64,000 nucleotides of DNA from GAS188 sp963794475 (lineage in GTDB: Bacteria; Pseudomonadota; Alphaproteobacteria; Rhizobiales; Beijerinckiaceae): assembly GCA_963794475.1 (NCBI GenBank), contig CAWCDW010000003.1, forward strand, positions 868,001 to 932,000. The letters run 5' to 3'. The translations under genes were made by a program, and so were the position numbers. A model generated the notes under the pieces. It was not told where the DNA came from. It saw nothing but the letters and a program-made list of their open reading frames with translations, and did no database searches. Positions 8,150 to 17,280 of the stretch are shown here, piece by piece (position 1 is the first letter of the stretch; every line of letters starts with the position of its first letter).

Positions 8150-8995
8150 TCAGGTGAACAGGGTCATCGCCTCGTTGAAAACCGGCGTGCAGGCACGGCC
8201 GAGCTCCTCGACCACGTCGAAATGGTGCCGACCCGGAATGGTGGTGGGCGCCCGGCAGACTTCCGGCCAGGCACGGGCGAGCTCCGCACTCTGGCGGTGG
8301 AACTCGGGCGATTCCTTCTCGCCCACGCACAACCGCAAAGGCGCCGCGACATGCGGGCAAGAGGCGCCGAGGCTCAAGGCGCGCGCCTTCTGGCTGTCGA
8401 GCCCGATCGCCGTGTTCATCGTCGTGTTGATGAGAGGCTCGAGCTCGAAGACGCCGGAAATCGACAAGCCTCCACAAAATGGCGTCGGCGGCAGGCCGTG
8501 GGCGGCCCAATCATTGGCGAAGAGCGCGGCCGTGAGGTAGCCGCCAGCCGAGTGGCCGCAGATGACGAGCTTTGCTTTTTCGGCGGGCGAAAGCGCGTCG
8601 CGCCAAAGCTTCACGATCGCCTTCACCGCGCTTTCCGCGATGTCCTTCAAGGACGCTTCTGGGCACAGCGGGTAACTCGGCATTGCGACCGTGATGCCCG
8701 CCTCGACGAGCGCCTCGGCCAAAAAGGCGAAATCCTCCTTCGAGAAGGCACGCCAATAGCCGCCATGGAAGAAGACGAGGCAGCCGCGCGCGTCGCGTGC
8801 ATGGAACACATCCATGACCTCGCGCGAATGAGGGCCATAGCGAAGCTCGACCGCGCCGAGCTTCTTCTTGACGCGCGCCGATTCGACCGGCCAGCGCGCA
8901 TAGATCTCGGCCGCGTTCGGCACGGCGCCGCGCGGGTTGTATTGCGCCTCACACCAGGCGGGGTCGGAGTACGAGGCGTTTGTGCTGCGCGTCAT
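8150..8995 (-). CDS. alpha/beta hydrolase of the arylformamidase/BD-FAE type
   Basis: 281 residues, cytosolic. The oxyanion motif HGGYW is at residues 77-81 and the nucleophile elbow GHSAGG at about 147-152 (Ser149). A C-terminal His lies in GRHHFDVVEE. The HGGYW form is typical of carboxylesterase-like kynurenine formamidases and related esterases. The family hydrolyses N-formylkynurenine or small esters. No kynurenine-pathway gene is adjacent, so the substrate is open. The gene stands alone on the minus strand between repeat copy B and the ABM-domain gene. Confidence 0.8.
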   Translation of the reverse strand: MTRSTNASYSDPAWCEAQYNPRGAVPNAAEIYARWPVESARVKKKLGAVELRYGPHSREVMDVFHARDARGCLVFFHGGYWRAFSKEDFAFLAEALVEAGITVAMPSYPLCPEASLKDIAESAVKAIVKLWRDALSPAEKAKLVICGHSAGGYLTAALFANDWAAHGLPPTPFCGGLSISGVFELEPLINTTMNTAIGLDSQKARALSLGASCPHVAAPLRLCVGEKESPEFHRQSAELARAWPEVCRAPTTIPGRHHFDVVEELGRACTPVFNEAMTLFT

Positions 8996-9150
8996 CAGGG
9001 GTTCGGGTCCGCGGAGGCGTCCGCCGAGCTTAAGGCCAAATCGCGCAAATGGCGCAAGCCCCCTGGCGCGCTTCCCGGGCCCGGACGTCTCGCGGCATTA
9101 ACGCGGGCTACGCTTGGACCTCTGATAGCGAAGGCGAGGACCGCAGCGAG

Positions 9151-9501
9151 CTATTTAACGGCAGCATCCTCCAGGACGCGAACATAGGGAATGAACGGCA
9201 TTCGCTCGCGCTTCACAAGCCGGGGCAAGAGTTCCCCGACGGCTTTCTTGAAATGCGGCGTCTCCTGATGGGCGCCCCAGCCCCCTTCATCGACGTAAAG
9301 CTCGAAGATGAAGAACGACGAAGGCGAGGCCGGCGACCGATAGGGAAGGAAGAGCTTGACTCCGGGCTCCGCCATGGTGGGCTTGACCAGGCTCTCCAAG
9401 ATCGCGGCGACGGTTTCGGCTTCCTCGGCCTTTGCCTCGATGTTGATCGCGACGACGAAACCGTCGTTGAGGTCCTTCGCAGTGAAACTGCTCGTTTGCA
9501 T
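9151..9501 (-). CDS. antibiotic biosynthesis monooxygenase (ABM)-domain protein
   Basis: 116 residues from the ATG at 9499-9501 (MQTSSFTAKDLNDGFVV). The frame continues 16 codons upstream without support. The pattern is a ferredoxin-like barrel of the YgiN/ABM type: VVAINIEAKAEEAETVAAIL, then the strand FFIFELYVDEGGWGAHQETPHF with the conserved His, then the final FIPYVRVLEDAA. Such small proteins act as dimers, either as quinol or aromatic monooxygenases without cofactors or as lactate/aldehyde-stress proteins. No partner gene indicates which. It is divergent from comM. Confidence 0.8.
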   Translation of the reverse strand: MQTSSFTAKDLNDGFVVAINIEAKAEEAETVAAILESLVKPTMAEPGVKLFLPYRSPASPSSFFIFELYVDEGGWGAHQETPHFKKAVGELLPRLVKRERMPFIPYVRVLEDAAVK

Positions 9502-9699
9502 CGTGTTGCCCTCGCTCGTTGGTGTGCGCTCATTCTGCCAGAGAGCCACTGTCTGATGCTTCGATGGCCGCCGAAATGTGGCCTGCTTAGACCTTATAAG
9601 CCTTTCCGGTGAGCCGTATCGCGATTGTTCCCTTCTTGTTCTTGCACTTCGGGTTCGCGCCGTCTAAGTTCAAATCCAAGGAGCTGGGGGTTTGGCCGG

Positions 9700-11238
9700 A
9701 TGGTCACACGTGTCGCGACGATCGCGTTCGAGGGCATCGAGGCGCGCCCTGTGGATGTGCAGGTGCTCGTCTCCTCGGGGAACGTGGTGTTCAACATCGT
9801 GGGCTTGCCCGACAAGACGGTGGGCGAGAGCCGCGAGCGCGTGCGCGCCGCGCTCATCGCCTCCGGGCTTTCGCTGCCGGCAAAGCGCATCACCGTCAAC
9901 CTCGCCCCCGCCGATCTGCCGAAGGAAGGCAGCCATTATGATCTGCCGATCGCGCTCGGCGTGATGGCGGCGATCGGCGCCATCCCGTCGGACGCGCTCG
10001 AAGGCTATGTGGTGGTGGGCGAGCTCGCGCTCGACGGCTCGATCCTGCCGATCGCCGGCGTGCTGCCGGCCGCCATGCACGCCAATGCGCGAAATCTCGG
10101 CCTCATCTGCCCGCAGGCCGGCGGCCCCGAGGCCGCCTGGGCGAGCAGCGAGCTCGATATCGTGGCGCCGCGCTCGCTCATCCAGCTCGCAAACCACGTG
10201 ACGGGCGCGCAGGCGCTCTCGCGTCCGGAGCCCGCCGTGCGCCGCTCGCTCGCGCCCTTCGCCGACCTCAAGGAGGTGAAGGGCCAGGAGAACGCCAAGC
10301 GCGCGCTGGAGATCGCGGCGGCGGGCGGGCACAATCTGCTCATGAGCGGGCCGCCCGGCGCCGGCAAATCGATGCTCGCGGCGCGCCTGCCCTCGATCCT
10401 GCCGCCCCTCTCGCCGAAGGAGCTCCTCGAAGTTTCGATGATCCATTCGGTGGCGGGGCTGATCGCCGATGGCGCGCTCACGGATCGGCGGCCCTTTCGC
10501 GCGCCGCATCATTCGGCCTCGATGGCCGCGCTCGTCGGCGGCGGCATCCATGCGCGGCCGGGCGAGGTGTCGCTCGCGCATCACGGCGTGCTCTTCCTGG
10601 ACGAATTCCCGGAATTCTCCCCGCAAGTGCTCGACAGCCTGCGCCAGCCGCTCGAGACGGGCGAGGTCGCGATCAGCCGCGCCAATTACCGTAATGTGTA
10701 TCCGGCGCGCTTCCAGCTCGTCGCGGCCATGAACCCTTGCCGCTGCGGCCATGCGAATGATCCGGGCTATGCCTGCAAGCGCCAGCCGAACGAACGCTGC
10801 CTCGCGCAATATCAATCGCGCATATCGGGGCCCCTGCTTGACCGCATCGATATGCATATCGAGGTCGCGGCGGTGACGCCGGCCGATCTCGTGCTGCCGC
10901 CCCCCGCCGAGGGCTCGGCCGATGTCGGCAAGCGCGTCGCGGCGGCGCGCGAGCGCCAGACGGAGCGCTACCGCGCGCTCGGCCTCGAGGGCACCTTGAC
11001 CAACGCGGCCTGCCCGCCGAGCGTGCTCGACGAGGTGGCAAAGCCCGATGAGGCGGGGCTTTCGCTCGTGCGCAACGCCGCCGACCGGCTGCATCTCACG
11101 GCGCGCGGCTACCACCGCATCATCAAGGTCGCCCGCACGCTCGCCGATCTCGAAGGCGAGAAAAACATCGGCCGCATTCATCTCGCCGAGGCGCTCTCCT
11201 ATCGCGCCGCGGCGGACCGAAGGGTCGAGGCGGCTTGA
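9700..11238 (+). CDS. comM: YifB/ComM family magnesium-chelatase-like AAA+ ATPase
   Basis: 512 residues from the ATG at 9700 (MVTRVATIAFEGIEARPVDV). The frame is open 25 codons upstream, but the conserved family start is here. Features are an N-terminal ChlI-like domain (about 1-170), Walker A GPPGAGKS at 217-224, GVLFLDEFPEF as Walker B, and a zinc-like Cys cluster NPCRCGHANDPGYACK. A C-terminal Mg-chelatase domain ends in LAEALSYRAA. In other bacteria ComM is a hexameric helicase promoting branch migration during natural transformation. The protein is complete and alone on its strand, apart from the RHH gene about 100 bases downstream. Confidence 0.94.
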   Translation: MVTRVATIAFEGIEARPVDVQVLVSSGNVVFNIVGLPDKTVGESRERVRAALIASGLSLPAKRITVNLAPADLPKEGSHYDLPIALGVMAAIGAIPSDALEGYVVVGELALDGSILPIAGVLPAAMHANARNLGLICPQAGGPEAAWASSELDIVAPRSLIQLANHVTGAQALSRPEPAVRRSLAPFADLKEVKGQENAKRALEIAAAGGHNLLMSGPPGAGKSMLAARLPSILPPLSPKELLEVSMIHSVAGLIADGALTDRRPFRAPHHSASMAALVGGGIHARPGEVSLAHHGVLFLDEFPEFSPQVLDSLRQPLETGEVAISRANYRNVYPARFQLVAAMNPCRCGHANDPGYACKRQPNERCLAQYQSRISGPLLDRIDMHIEVAAVTPADLVLPPPAEGSADVGKRVAAARERQTERYRALGLEGTLTNAACPPSVLDEVAKPDEAGLSLVRNAADRLHLTARGYHRIIKVARTLADLEGEKNIGRIHLAEALSYRAAADRRVEAA

Positions 11239-11296
11239 ACCAGCGACATCTCTCATCCTCCTCGAAAAGGTTGATGGTTGGCGACCGCGAAATGGT

Positions 11297-11314
11297 TGCT
11301 ACATGTGCATAGCA
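11297..11314. promoter_or_regulatory. imperfect palindrome upstream of the RHH gene
   Basis: TGCTA and TAGCA arms flank CATGTGCA, 27 bases before the ATG at 11341. Small RHH antitoxins usually repress their own promoter by binding such a dyad. Its role as an operator is inferred only from position and symmetry. Confidence 0.35.
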
Positions 11315-11340
11315 GCGGCGCGGCCTAAGGACTGGTCCCT

Positions 11341-11592
11341 ATGCTCGCCTTGCGCCTTCCACCAGACGTCGAAAGCCGCCTCGATAAGCTCGCCAAGCTC
11401 ACCGGGAGAAGCAAGAGCTACCATGCTCGCGAAGCTATCCTGGAGCACCTCGACGATCTCGAAGATGTGTACCTCACCGAGCCGCGGCTTGCCGATCTTC
11501 GCGCCGGTCGCAGCGAGGCCGCGCCGCTGAGACGAATGATGAAGGCGCATGGCGGTCCCGACCGAGTTCGCGTGAGCTGCCTTATGGAGTGA
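11341..11592 (+). CDS. RelB/CopG-type ribbon-helix-helix protein (orphan antitoxin-like)
   Basis: 83 residues. The first 50 are a standard RHH DNA-binding domain: MLALRLPPDVESRLDKLAKL, TGRSKSYHAREAILEHLDDLEDVY. They are followed by the RLADLRAGRSEAAPLRRMMKAHG linker typical of RelB-family antitoxins that precede RelE toxins. No toxin frame follows before the gabD-like gene, and the tail after KAHG (GPDRVRVSCLME) does not look like the family. This suggests a shortened or altered C-terminus. It may be a solitary regulator or the remnant of a toxin-antitoxin pair. Confidence 0.75.
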   Translation: MLALRLPPDVESRLDKLAKLTGRSKSYHAREAILEHLDDLEDVYLTEPRLADLRAGRSEAAPLRRMMKAHGGPDRVRVSCLME

Positions 11593-11787
11593 ACAGAGCG
11601 CTTTTAAGTCGGGCGCGCCTCGCGCCGGTTGACCGATATGAACGGCTTTAGCGCCACACCCCGCCCGCTGGCTCGCATGCATCCACGGCTTTGCTTGGTG
11701 AAGCGATGAGCCGTATAGGGGTGTCGGAGGATTTTCTTCAACGATCGGGCGCCAGCGCGCCCGATCGAATGTCCAGGTGGAGGAACC

Positions 11788-13221
11788 ATGTATCAGGACG
11801 TATCGCTTTTCATCGACGGCAGCTGGGGCAAGGCTTCCGGCGGCAAGGCCACGCCCGTCGTCAACCCGGCGACCGGCGATCAGATCGGCACTTTCGCCCA
11901 TGCTAACAAGGCCGATCTCGAGCGCGCCGTGCAGGCGGCGCAAAAGGGCTTCCAGACCTGGCGCAAGGTCTCGCCCTTCGACCGCTACAAGATCATGCGC
12001 AAGGCCGGCGAGCTGATGCGCCAGCGGGTCGACGACATCGCCAAGATCATGACGCTCGAGCAGGGCAAGCCGGTCGGCGAGGCGAAGCTCGAGCTCCTGA
12101 ACGCCGCCGATGTGATCGACTGGTTCGCCGAGGAGGGCCGGCGCGCCTATGGCTGGATCATCCCGCCGCGCTTCGAGGGTCTCTACCAGCTCGCCATGAA
12201 GGAGCCGGTCGGGCCGGTCGCCGCCTTCACGCCGTGGAACTTCCCGGTGAACCAGGCGGTGCGCAAGCTCTCGGCGGGGCTCGCGGCCGGCTGCTCCACG
12301 GTGCTCAAGGGCGCCGAGGACACGCCGGGCTCGATCGCCGAGCTCGTGCGCGCCTATGCGGATGCCGGCGTGCCGGCCGGCGTGATCAACCTCGTCTATG
12401 GCGATCCGGCCGAGGTCTCCGAATATCTCATCCCGCATCCGATCATCCGCAAGGTGACCTTCACGGGCTCGACCGCGGTGGGCAAGCAGCTCGCGGCGCT
12501 CGCGGGCCTGCATATGAAGCGCACCACCATGGAGCTCGGCGGCCATGCGCCGGGCATCGTCTTCGAGGACGCCGATATCGACGCGGCCGTGAAGGTCCTG
12601 GCGGCGAGCAAGTTCCGCAATGCCGGCCAGGTCTGCATCGCGCCGACGCGCCTCCTCGTGCAGGAGAAGGTCTATGAGCAATTCGTCGACAAGTTCACGG
12701 CCGCCGCGAAGGCCCTGAAGGTCGGCGACGGCATGGACCCGAACACGCGCATGGGGCCGCTCGTGCACAGCCGGCGCGTCGATGCGCTCGAAGGCTTCGT
12801 GGCCGACGCCAAGAAGCACGGCGCCACGGTGAAGACCGGCGGCAACCGCATCGGCAACAAGGGCTTCTTCTTCGAGCCGACGGTGGTGACCGATGTGCCG
12901 AAGGACGCGCGCATCATGAATGAGGAGCCCTTCGGGCCGCTCGCCATGATCGCGCCTTTCGACACGTTCGACGGCGTCGTGACGGAGGCGAACCGCCTCC
13001 CCTATGGGCTCGCCGCCTACGCGTTCACCAAATCGGCGAAGACCGCGACCGCCATCGGGGCCGCGATCGAAAGCGGCATGGTGGCGATCAACGGCGCGCC
13101 GCTTGCGCTGCCGGAAGTGCCTTTCGGCGGCGTGAAGGATTCAGGATACGGCACGGAAGGCGGCCGCGAGGCGATCGACGCCTATCTCAACACCAAATAC
13201 GTGACGCAGGTCGGGGTCTGA
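11788..13221 (+). CDS. gabD: NAD(P)-dependent aldehyde dehydrogenase, succinate-semialdehyde type
   Basis: 477 residues, full length for the ALDH superfamily. The cofactor region has FTPWNFPVNQAVRK and FTGSTAVGK. The catalytic Glu is at about 249 (MELGGHAP) and the nucleophile Cys at about 283 (AGQVCIAPTR). The protein ends with PFGGVKDSGYGTEGG. The pattern is nearest to succinate-semialdehyde dehydrogenases, which send GABA carbon to succinate, but other aldehydes are possible. GGTGGAGGAACC precedes the ATG. The stop codon lies inside a 14-bp direct repeat (13211-13238), so TGA is duplicated in another frame. The periplasmic binding protein gene follows on the same strand. Confidence 0.85.
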   Translation: MYQDVSLFIDGSWGKASGGKATPVVNPATGDQIGTFAHANKADLERAVQAAQKGFQTWRKVSPFDRYKIMRKAGELMRQRVDDIAKIMTLEQGKPVGEAKLELLNAADVIDWFAEEGRRAYGWIIPPRFEGLYQLAMKEPVGPVAAFTPWNFPVNQAVRKLSAGLAAGCSTVLKGAEDTPGSIAELVRAYADAGVPAGVINLVYGDPAEVSEYLIPHPIIRKVTFTGSTAVGKQLAALAGLHMKRTTMELGGHAPGIVFEDADIDAAVKVLAASKFRNAGQVCIAPTRLLVQEKVYEQFVDKFTAAAKALKVGDGMDPNTRMGPLVHSRRVDALEGFVADAKKHGATVKTGGNRIGNKGFFFEPTVVTDVPKDARIMNEEPFGPLAMIAPFDTFDGVVTEANRLPYGLAAYAFTKSAKTATAIGAAIESGMVAINGAPLALPEVPFGGVKDSGYGTEGGREAIDAYLNTKYVTQVGV

Positions 13222-13450
13222 ACCTCGGGGTCTGAGCCTCGCGACACGCGCTTTTCGGCGCAACGACTATGATGACTTTCCCGATCACCCCGTCTTTGCT
13301 TGCGCAAAGGCGTGGGTGGCCGGCACGATCTCGCCACCGGTCGGGGGCAACCTGAGGCAGCGCGGCGAGGCGCAAAGGAAAGACGAGGGTGGACCCTCGC
13401 GAACGGCGCCGCGCAGGCAGCGGCGGCGGGTGAGGACTGGGGAGCCGGTG

Positions 13451-14653
13451 ATGAAATCGAGATTTGCGTTTTTCACGGCTGTCGCCGCGGGATTTTTGGC
13501 TAGCGCCCCGGCCTTCGCGCAAGCGCCGCTTAAACTTGGGCTTTTGCTCGACATGTCGGGGCCTTACGCCGACATCACCGGGCAAGGGAGCGTCACGGCG
13601 GCACGCATGGCGGCCGAGGATTTCGGCGGCAAGGTGCTCGGCCGGCCGATCGAGATCGTCTTCGCCGACCATCAAAACAAAGCCGATCTCGCGGGCTCCC
13701 TCGCAAGGCAATGGTTCGACGACCAGGGCGTCGAGGCGATCCTCGATGTGGCGGCGTCCGCGACCGCGCTCGCGGCGAACGAGGTCGCCAAGCAGCGCAA
13801 CAAGATCATCATCATGAGCGGGCCGGGCGTGACGCGCCTCACCAATGAGGAATGCGGGCCCTACACGGTCCATTACGCCTATGACAATTACGCGCTCGCC
13901 AAGGGCACCGGCGTCGCGACCGTGAAGGCCGGGTACGACAGCTGGTTCTTCATCACCGCCGATTACGCCTTCGGCCAGGACCTCGAGAAGAACACCTCGG
14001 CCTTCATCGCCAAGAACGGCGGCAAGGTGCTGGGCTCCGTACGCGTGCCGCTCAACACGCCCGATTTCTCCTCTTTCCTGCTGCAGGCGCAAGCCTCGAA
14101 GGCGAAGGTGATCGGCCTCGCCAATGCGGGCGCCGACACCATCAACTCGATCAAGCAGGCGGCCGAGTTCGGCATCGGGAAATCGGGCCAGAAGCTCGCC
14201 GCGCTCCTCGTCTTCATCACCGATGTGAATTCGCTTGGCCTCCAGGCGGCGCAGGGCCTGCTTCTGACGAGCGCCTTCTACTGGGACATGAACGACGAGA
14301 CCCGCGCCTGGTCGCGCCGCTTCTTCGAGAAGATGCACAAGATGCCGACCATGGATCACGCCGGCGTCTATTCCTCGACGATGCATTACCTGAACGCGGT
14401 CGCTGCCGCCGGGACGGTCGAGGCGGGTCCCGTGATGAGCAAGATGAAGGCGACGCCGATCAACGACTTCTTCGCGCATGATGGGCACATCCGCGAGGAT
14501 GGCCGGATGGTGCACGATATGTACCTCTTCGAGGTGAAGAAGCCCTCCGAGTCCAAGGAGCCCTGGGACGATTACAAGCTGGTCGCCACCATCCCGGCGG
14601 AGGAGGCCTTCCAGCCCTTGTCGCAATCGACCTGCCCGCTGGTGAAGAAATAA
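13451..14653 (+). CDS. branched-chain amino acid-type ABC transporter substrate-binding protein
   Basis: 400 residues from the ATG at 13451, which gives a signal peptide (MKSRFAFFTAVAAGFLASAPAFA). The open frame upstream to 13316 is not protein-like. The mature part is a Peripla_BP_6/LivK fold: LKLGLLLDMSGPYADITGQG, then FADHQNKADLAG, then YAFGQDLEKN. It should bind an amino acid or a small organic acid in the periplasm. No LivHMGF genes lie beside it. It is followed by a cyclase-family gene, and similar pairings occur in aromatic degradation loci. The ligand is unknown. Confidence 0.85.
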   Translation: MKSRFAFFTAVAAGFLASAPAFAQAPLKLGLLLDMSGPYADITGQGSVTAARMAAEDFGGKVLGRPIEIVFADHQNKADLAGSLARQWFDDQGVEAILDVAASATALAANEVAKQRNKIIIMSGPGVTRLTNEECGPYTVHYAYDNYALAKGTGVATVKAGYDSWFFITADYAFGQDLEKNTSAFIAKNGGKVLGSVRVPLNTPDFSSFLLQAQASKAKVIGLANAGADTINSIKQAAEFGIGKSGQKLAALLVFITDVNSLGLQAAQGLLLTSAFYWDMNDETRAWSRRFFEKMHKMPTMDHAGVYSSTMHYLNAVAAAGTVEAGPVMSKMKATPINDFFAHDGHIREDGRMVHDMYLFEVKKPSESKEPWDDYKLVATIPAEEAFQPLSQSTCPLVKK

Positions 14654-14821
14654 GGGCGCCGGGCGCTTGGCGAACCGACGTGTTACGGCCGTAATGAGCC
14701 GAAAGGCCGGCTGAGTTTGCGACGCGGCGCGCCCCCTCCGCTTCCCACCGGTGTTCTTGGCCGCCTCGCGAGTTGAGGCGGCCAAGCTCCGCGCCCGAGA
14801 CCGCCGCTCAAGAGGAAAGCC

Positions 14822-15874
14822 ATGGCATCGAAGCGATGGGTGAACCGGCCGGAAGGCTCGACCTGGGGTGATTTCGGGCCGGACGATCAGCTCGGCCGCC
14901 TTAACCTGATCACGCAAGCCAAGGTGCTGCAAGGGATTGCCGAGGTCCGCGAAGGCAAGAGCTTTTGCCTGAGCCTGCCGCTCGATTACCCGGGCAAGAA
15001 CGTGCTCAACCCGCGCCGCCTGCCGCCGGTGCTGCGCCCGACCTCGCGCGCGGGCAAGCCGAACATGAACTACGTGCTGGCCAATGACGATCCGAACATG
15101 ACGGATGTGATCTGCGACGATCTCGTCGTCATGCATCTGCAATATTCGACGCAATGGGACAGCCTCGCCCATGTCGGGTCGCTTTTCGACGCCGATGGCG
15201 ATGGCGTGCCCGAGCCCGTGTTCTACAACGGCTTTCGGGCCGGCAAGGAGATCCTCGGGCCGAGCGACCCGAAGGACGCGGGCGCGGAGGGGCCGCTCGG
15301 CGCCGCCTCGACCTCGAACGCCACGGCGCTCAGCGTCGCCAGGATGGCGGAAAGCTGCATCCAGGGGCGGGGCGTGATGATCGACCTTCATGCCCATGTG
15401 AAGCGGCTGCGCATCGTCTTCGGCTATGAGCGGCTGATGCGCGTCCTCGACGAGGACAAGGTCGAGATCGAGGCCGGCGACATGGTGCTGATCCACACCG
15501 GCTTTGCCGAGATGCTCCTTGAGATGAAGGGCGACCCAGACCCCGGCAAGGCGCATCATCTCTGCGCGGTGCTGAATGGGCGCGACAAGCGCCTCCTCAA
15601 TTGGATCACCGATTCTGGCCTAGCCGCCCTCATCGCCGATAATTACGGCGTCGAGGCCGTCCCCGCGGTCGAGCATGAAGGGTGCTGCGCCTCCCTCCCA
15701 CTGCACGAGCATTGCCTCTTCAAGCTTGGCGTCAATCTCGGCGAGATGTGGCATTTAACGCCGCTCGCCGCCTGGCTGCGCGCCCACAAGCGCAACCGCT
15801 TCCTCTTGACCGCGCCACCTCTACGGCTTCCCGGCGCCGTGGGCTCGCCGGCGACACCCGTCGCCACGGTTTGA
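14822..15874 (+). CDS. cyclase-family (PF04199-type) metal-dependent hydrolase
   Basis: 350 residues, no signal peptide. It belongs to the longer bacterial branch of the kynurenine-formamidase/cyclase superfamily. The usual HxGTHxDxxxH metal motif appears here as QYSTQWDSLAH (107-117), keeping the Asp and the last His. Later segments are VMIDLHAHV, GDMVLIHTGF, and a C-terminal HEHCLFKLGVNLGEMWHL. The family hydrolyses cyclic amides, esters or isatin-like compounds. The ATG is preceded by AGAGGAAAGCC. It lies 168 bases after the solute-binding protein gene, and a shared uptake-and-hydrolysis role is an inference. The substrate is not known. Confidence 0.78.
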   Translation: MASKRWVNRPEGSTWGDFGPDDQLGRLNLITQAKVLQGIAEVREGKSFCLSLPLDYPGKNVLNPRRLPPVLRPTSRAGKPNMNYVLANDDPNMTDVICDDLVVMHLQYSTQWDSLAHVGSLFDADGDGVPEPVFYNGFRAGKEILGPSDPKDAGAEGPLGAASTSNATALSVARMAESCIQGRGVMIDLHAHVKRLRIVFGYERLMRVLDEDKVEIEAGDMVLIHTGFAEMLLEMKGDPDPGKAHHLCAVLNGRDKRLLNWITDSGLAALIADNYGVEAVPAVEHEGCCASLPLHEHCLFKLGVNLGEMWHLTPLAAWLRAHKRNRFLLTAPPLRLPGAVGSPATPVATV

Positions 15875-16023
15875 CGGCTAATTTATTCCCGTAGCCGACA
15901 AACACACCTGGTCATGACCGGGCTCGGTCTGGTTATCCACGTCTTTTCACGCACAAGGAGAGAATAGGCATGGACGCGCGGGCCAACGCCCGCGCATGAC
16001 GAATTTCAATAGGGTCCGGCAAC

Positions 16024-16845
16024 TCAGGCCGCGCGATCGAGCCTGCCCTCGCCATGACCCTCGAGGATGCGCTTGCAGAAATTGCTTATTGCATCGAGGG
16101 TTATCACTCGCGCTTCGCGCTGCGGCGAATGACCGACCCCCTCGATCAGCGCGACCTCGACGGGGCAGTAGCATTCCTCTTGGGCGATCTCGATCTGACG
16201 AAAGCTGCCATATTCGTCGCGCGTCCCTTGCACGATCTCGATCGGCACGCGGATATAGGCCAAGGCTTCCGAAATATCCCATGAACGAAAGCCGGGATCG
16301 AGCCAGGCGCCGTTCCAGCCGTAAAAAGCGTTGTCGACATGCTCGTGCCAGCGGGCGAGCTTCCCTTTGAGATCGCCCTTTTCGTAGGCGACCTTCGCCT
16401 TGGCGATGGCGGCAAGGCCCATGGGCTCGACCACGAAATGCGGCGCGATGAGCACGAGGCCGCGCACGCGATGATCCTGGACATTGCCCGCGTAGAGCGT
16501 CGCGATCGAGGCGCCATCGGAGTGCCCGAGAAGGAGCCCCCGGCGAAAACCGATGCGCTCCAGGAGCTTCGGAAGCACTTCGAGCGCCTCGTCATGCATA
16601 TAGCTCAGCTTGCGCGGCAGCTCGACGGGGCTCGATGCGCCATAGCCGGGGCGCGAATAAACGAAGACGCCGGCTCCGGTCGCCGCCGCCAGCGCATCGG
16701 GGAAATCGCCCCAGAGGCCGACGGAGCCCAAGCCCTCATGAAGCATGACGATGGTCGCGGCCTCGGTCGGATCGGGGCCGACATGGCGATATTCGAGACG
16801 GTGCCCGCCGATATCGAGCATGCCAGAAGCTTCAAGCGCCATCAT
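16024..16845 (-). CDS. alpha/beta-fold hydrolase
   Basis: 273 residues from the first of two adjacent Met codons at 16845. The frame extends 18 codons upstream toward the tRNA without support. Catalytic triad elements are the nucleophile elbow LLGHSDGAS (Ser about 109), an acid in VQGTRDEYG, and His in VGHSPQRE. An oxyanion segment reads MLHEGLGSVGLWGDFP. This HEGLGS form is common among alphaproteobacterial hydrolases resembling haloperoxidase or meta-cleavage hydrolases. The substrate is unknown. It lies immediately downstream of the CAT tRNA on the same strand. Confidence 0.82.
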   Translation of the reverse strand: MMALEASGMLDIGGHRLEYRHVGPDPTEAATIVMLHEGLGSVGLWGDFPDALAAATGAGVFVYSRPGYGASSPVELPRKLSYMHDEALEVLPKLLERIGFRRGLLLGHSDGASIATLYAGNVQDHRVRGLVLIAPHFVVEPMGLAAIAKAKVAYEKGDLKGKLARWHEHVDNAFYGWNGAWLDPGFRSWDISEALAYIRVPIEIVQGTRDEYGSFRQIEIAQEECYCPVEVALIEGVGHSPQREARVITLDAISNFCKRILEGHGEGRLDRAA

Positions 16846-16910
16846 ATTGTCCGCCGCGCCGCGCCTCCTTGTGCCGACCGCGATCCCCCCAAGGCGCAAA
16901 GGGCGATGGC

Positions 16911-16986
16911 TGGTGGGCCTGGCAGGACTCGAACCTGCAACCAGACCGTTATGAGCGGCCGGCTCTAACCATTGAGCTACAGGCCC
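16911..16986 (-). tRNA. tRNA with CAT anticodon, elongator type (Ile2 or Met)
   Basis: The minus strand reads GGGCCTGTAGCTC at the 5' end, an anticodon loop CTCATAA (anticodon CAT), a T-loop GTTCGAGTC, and a 3' end CAGGCCC plus encoded ACCA. The acceptor stem pairs GGGCCTG with CAGGCCC, so it is not an initiator tRNA. It resembles lysidine-modified tRNA-Ile2 in the anticodon arm, but elongator tRNA-Met cannot be excluded by eye. Confidence 0.93.
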
Positions 16987-17280
16987 TTGCAGCAGGATCG
17001 CTTCCTATCATGCTCCGCGGCAAATCTCCTGCAAATCGTCGCTGGCGATCCCGCCATTCAGGGTCGAAGGCCTCGTAAAGAGTCGAAACCGAGAAGGCAA
17101 CGGCCTGCCGTCGGGCTCATCGACGAGCCCGGTCCTCGATGGGGCGCGTCGCGGCCGAAGCCCGCCCACTTTACGCGGAGGCCGCGCAATGCGACGCTGG
17201 CGCGCAGAAGTGAGGCCGCGCGCGGTCGTCACACCGCCCGCGAACGGCTTGACCCGAGCATTCTCCAGGGAGGTCACGTC

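Noticed and set aside
11593..11787. A RelE-type toxin downstream of the RHH gene
   Set aside because: No open frame of suitable length or with RelE/ParE features exists between the RHH stop and the gabD start.
13187..15559. A 790-codon open frame on the minus strand
   Set aside because: It lies antisense to the solute-binding protein and cyclase genes, is rich in Arg/His/Ala and has no domain. In GC-rich DNA such mirror frames are common. The same reasoning removes the long frames at 3040-4701, 9670-11256, 11299-12819, 38727-40313 and 41994-43601.
16911..16986. Initiator tRNA-Met
   Set aside because: The acceptor stem begins with a G-C pair and lacks the initiator-type unpaired first base.
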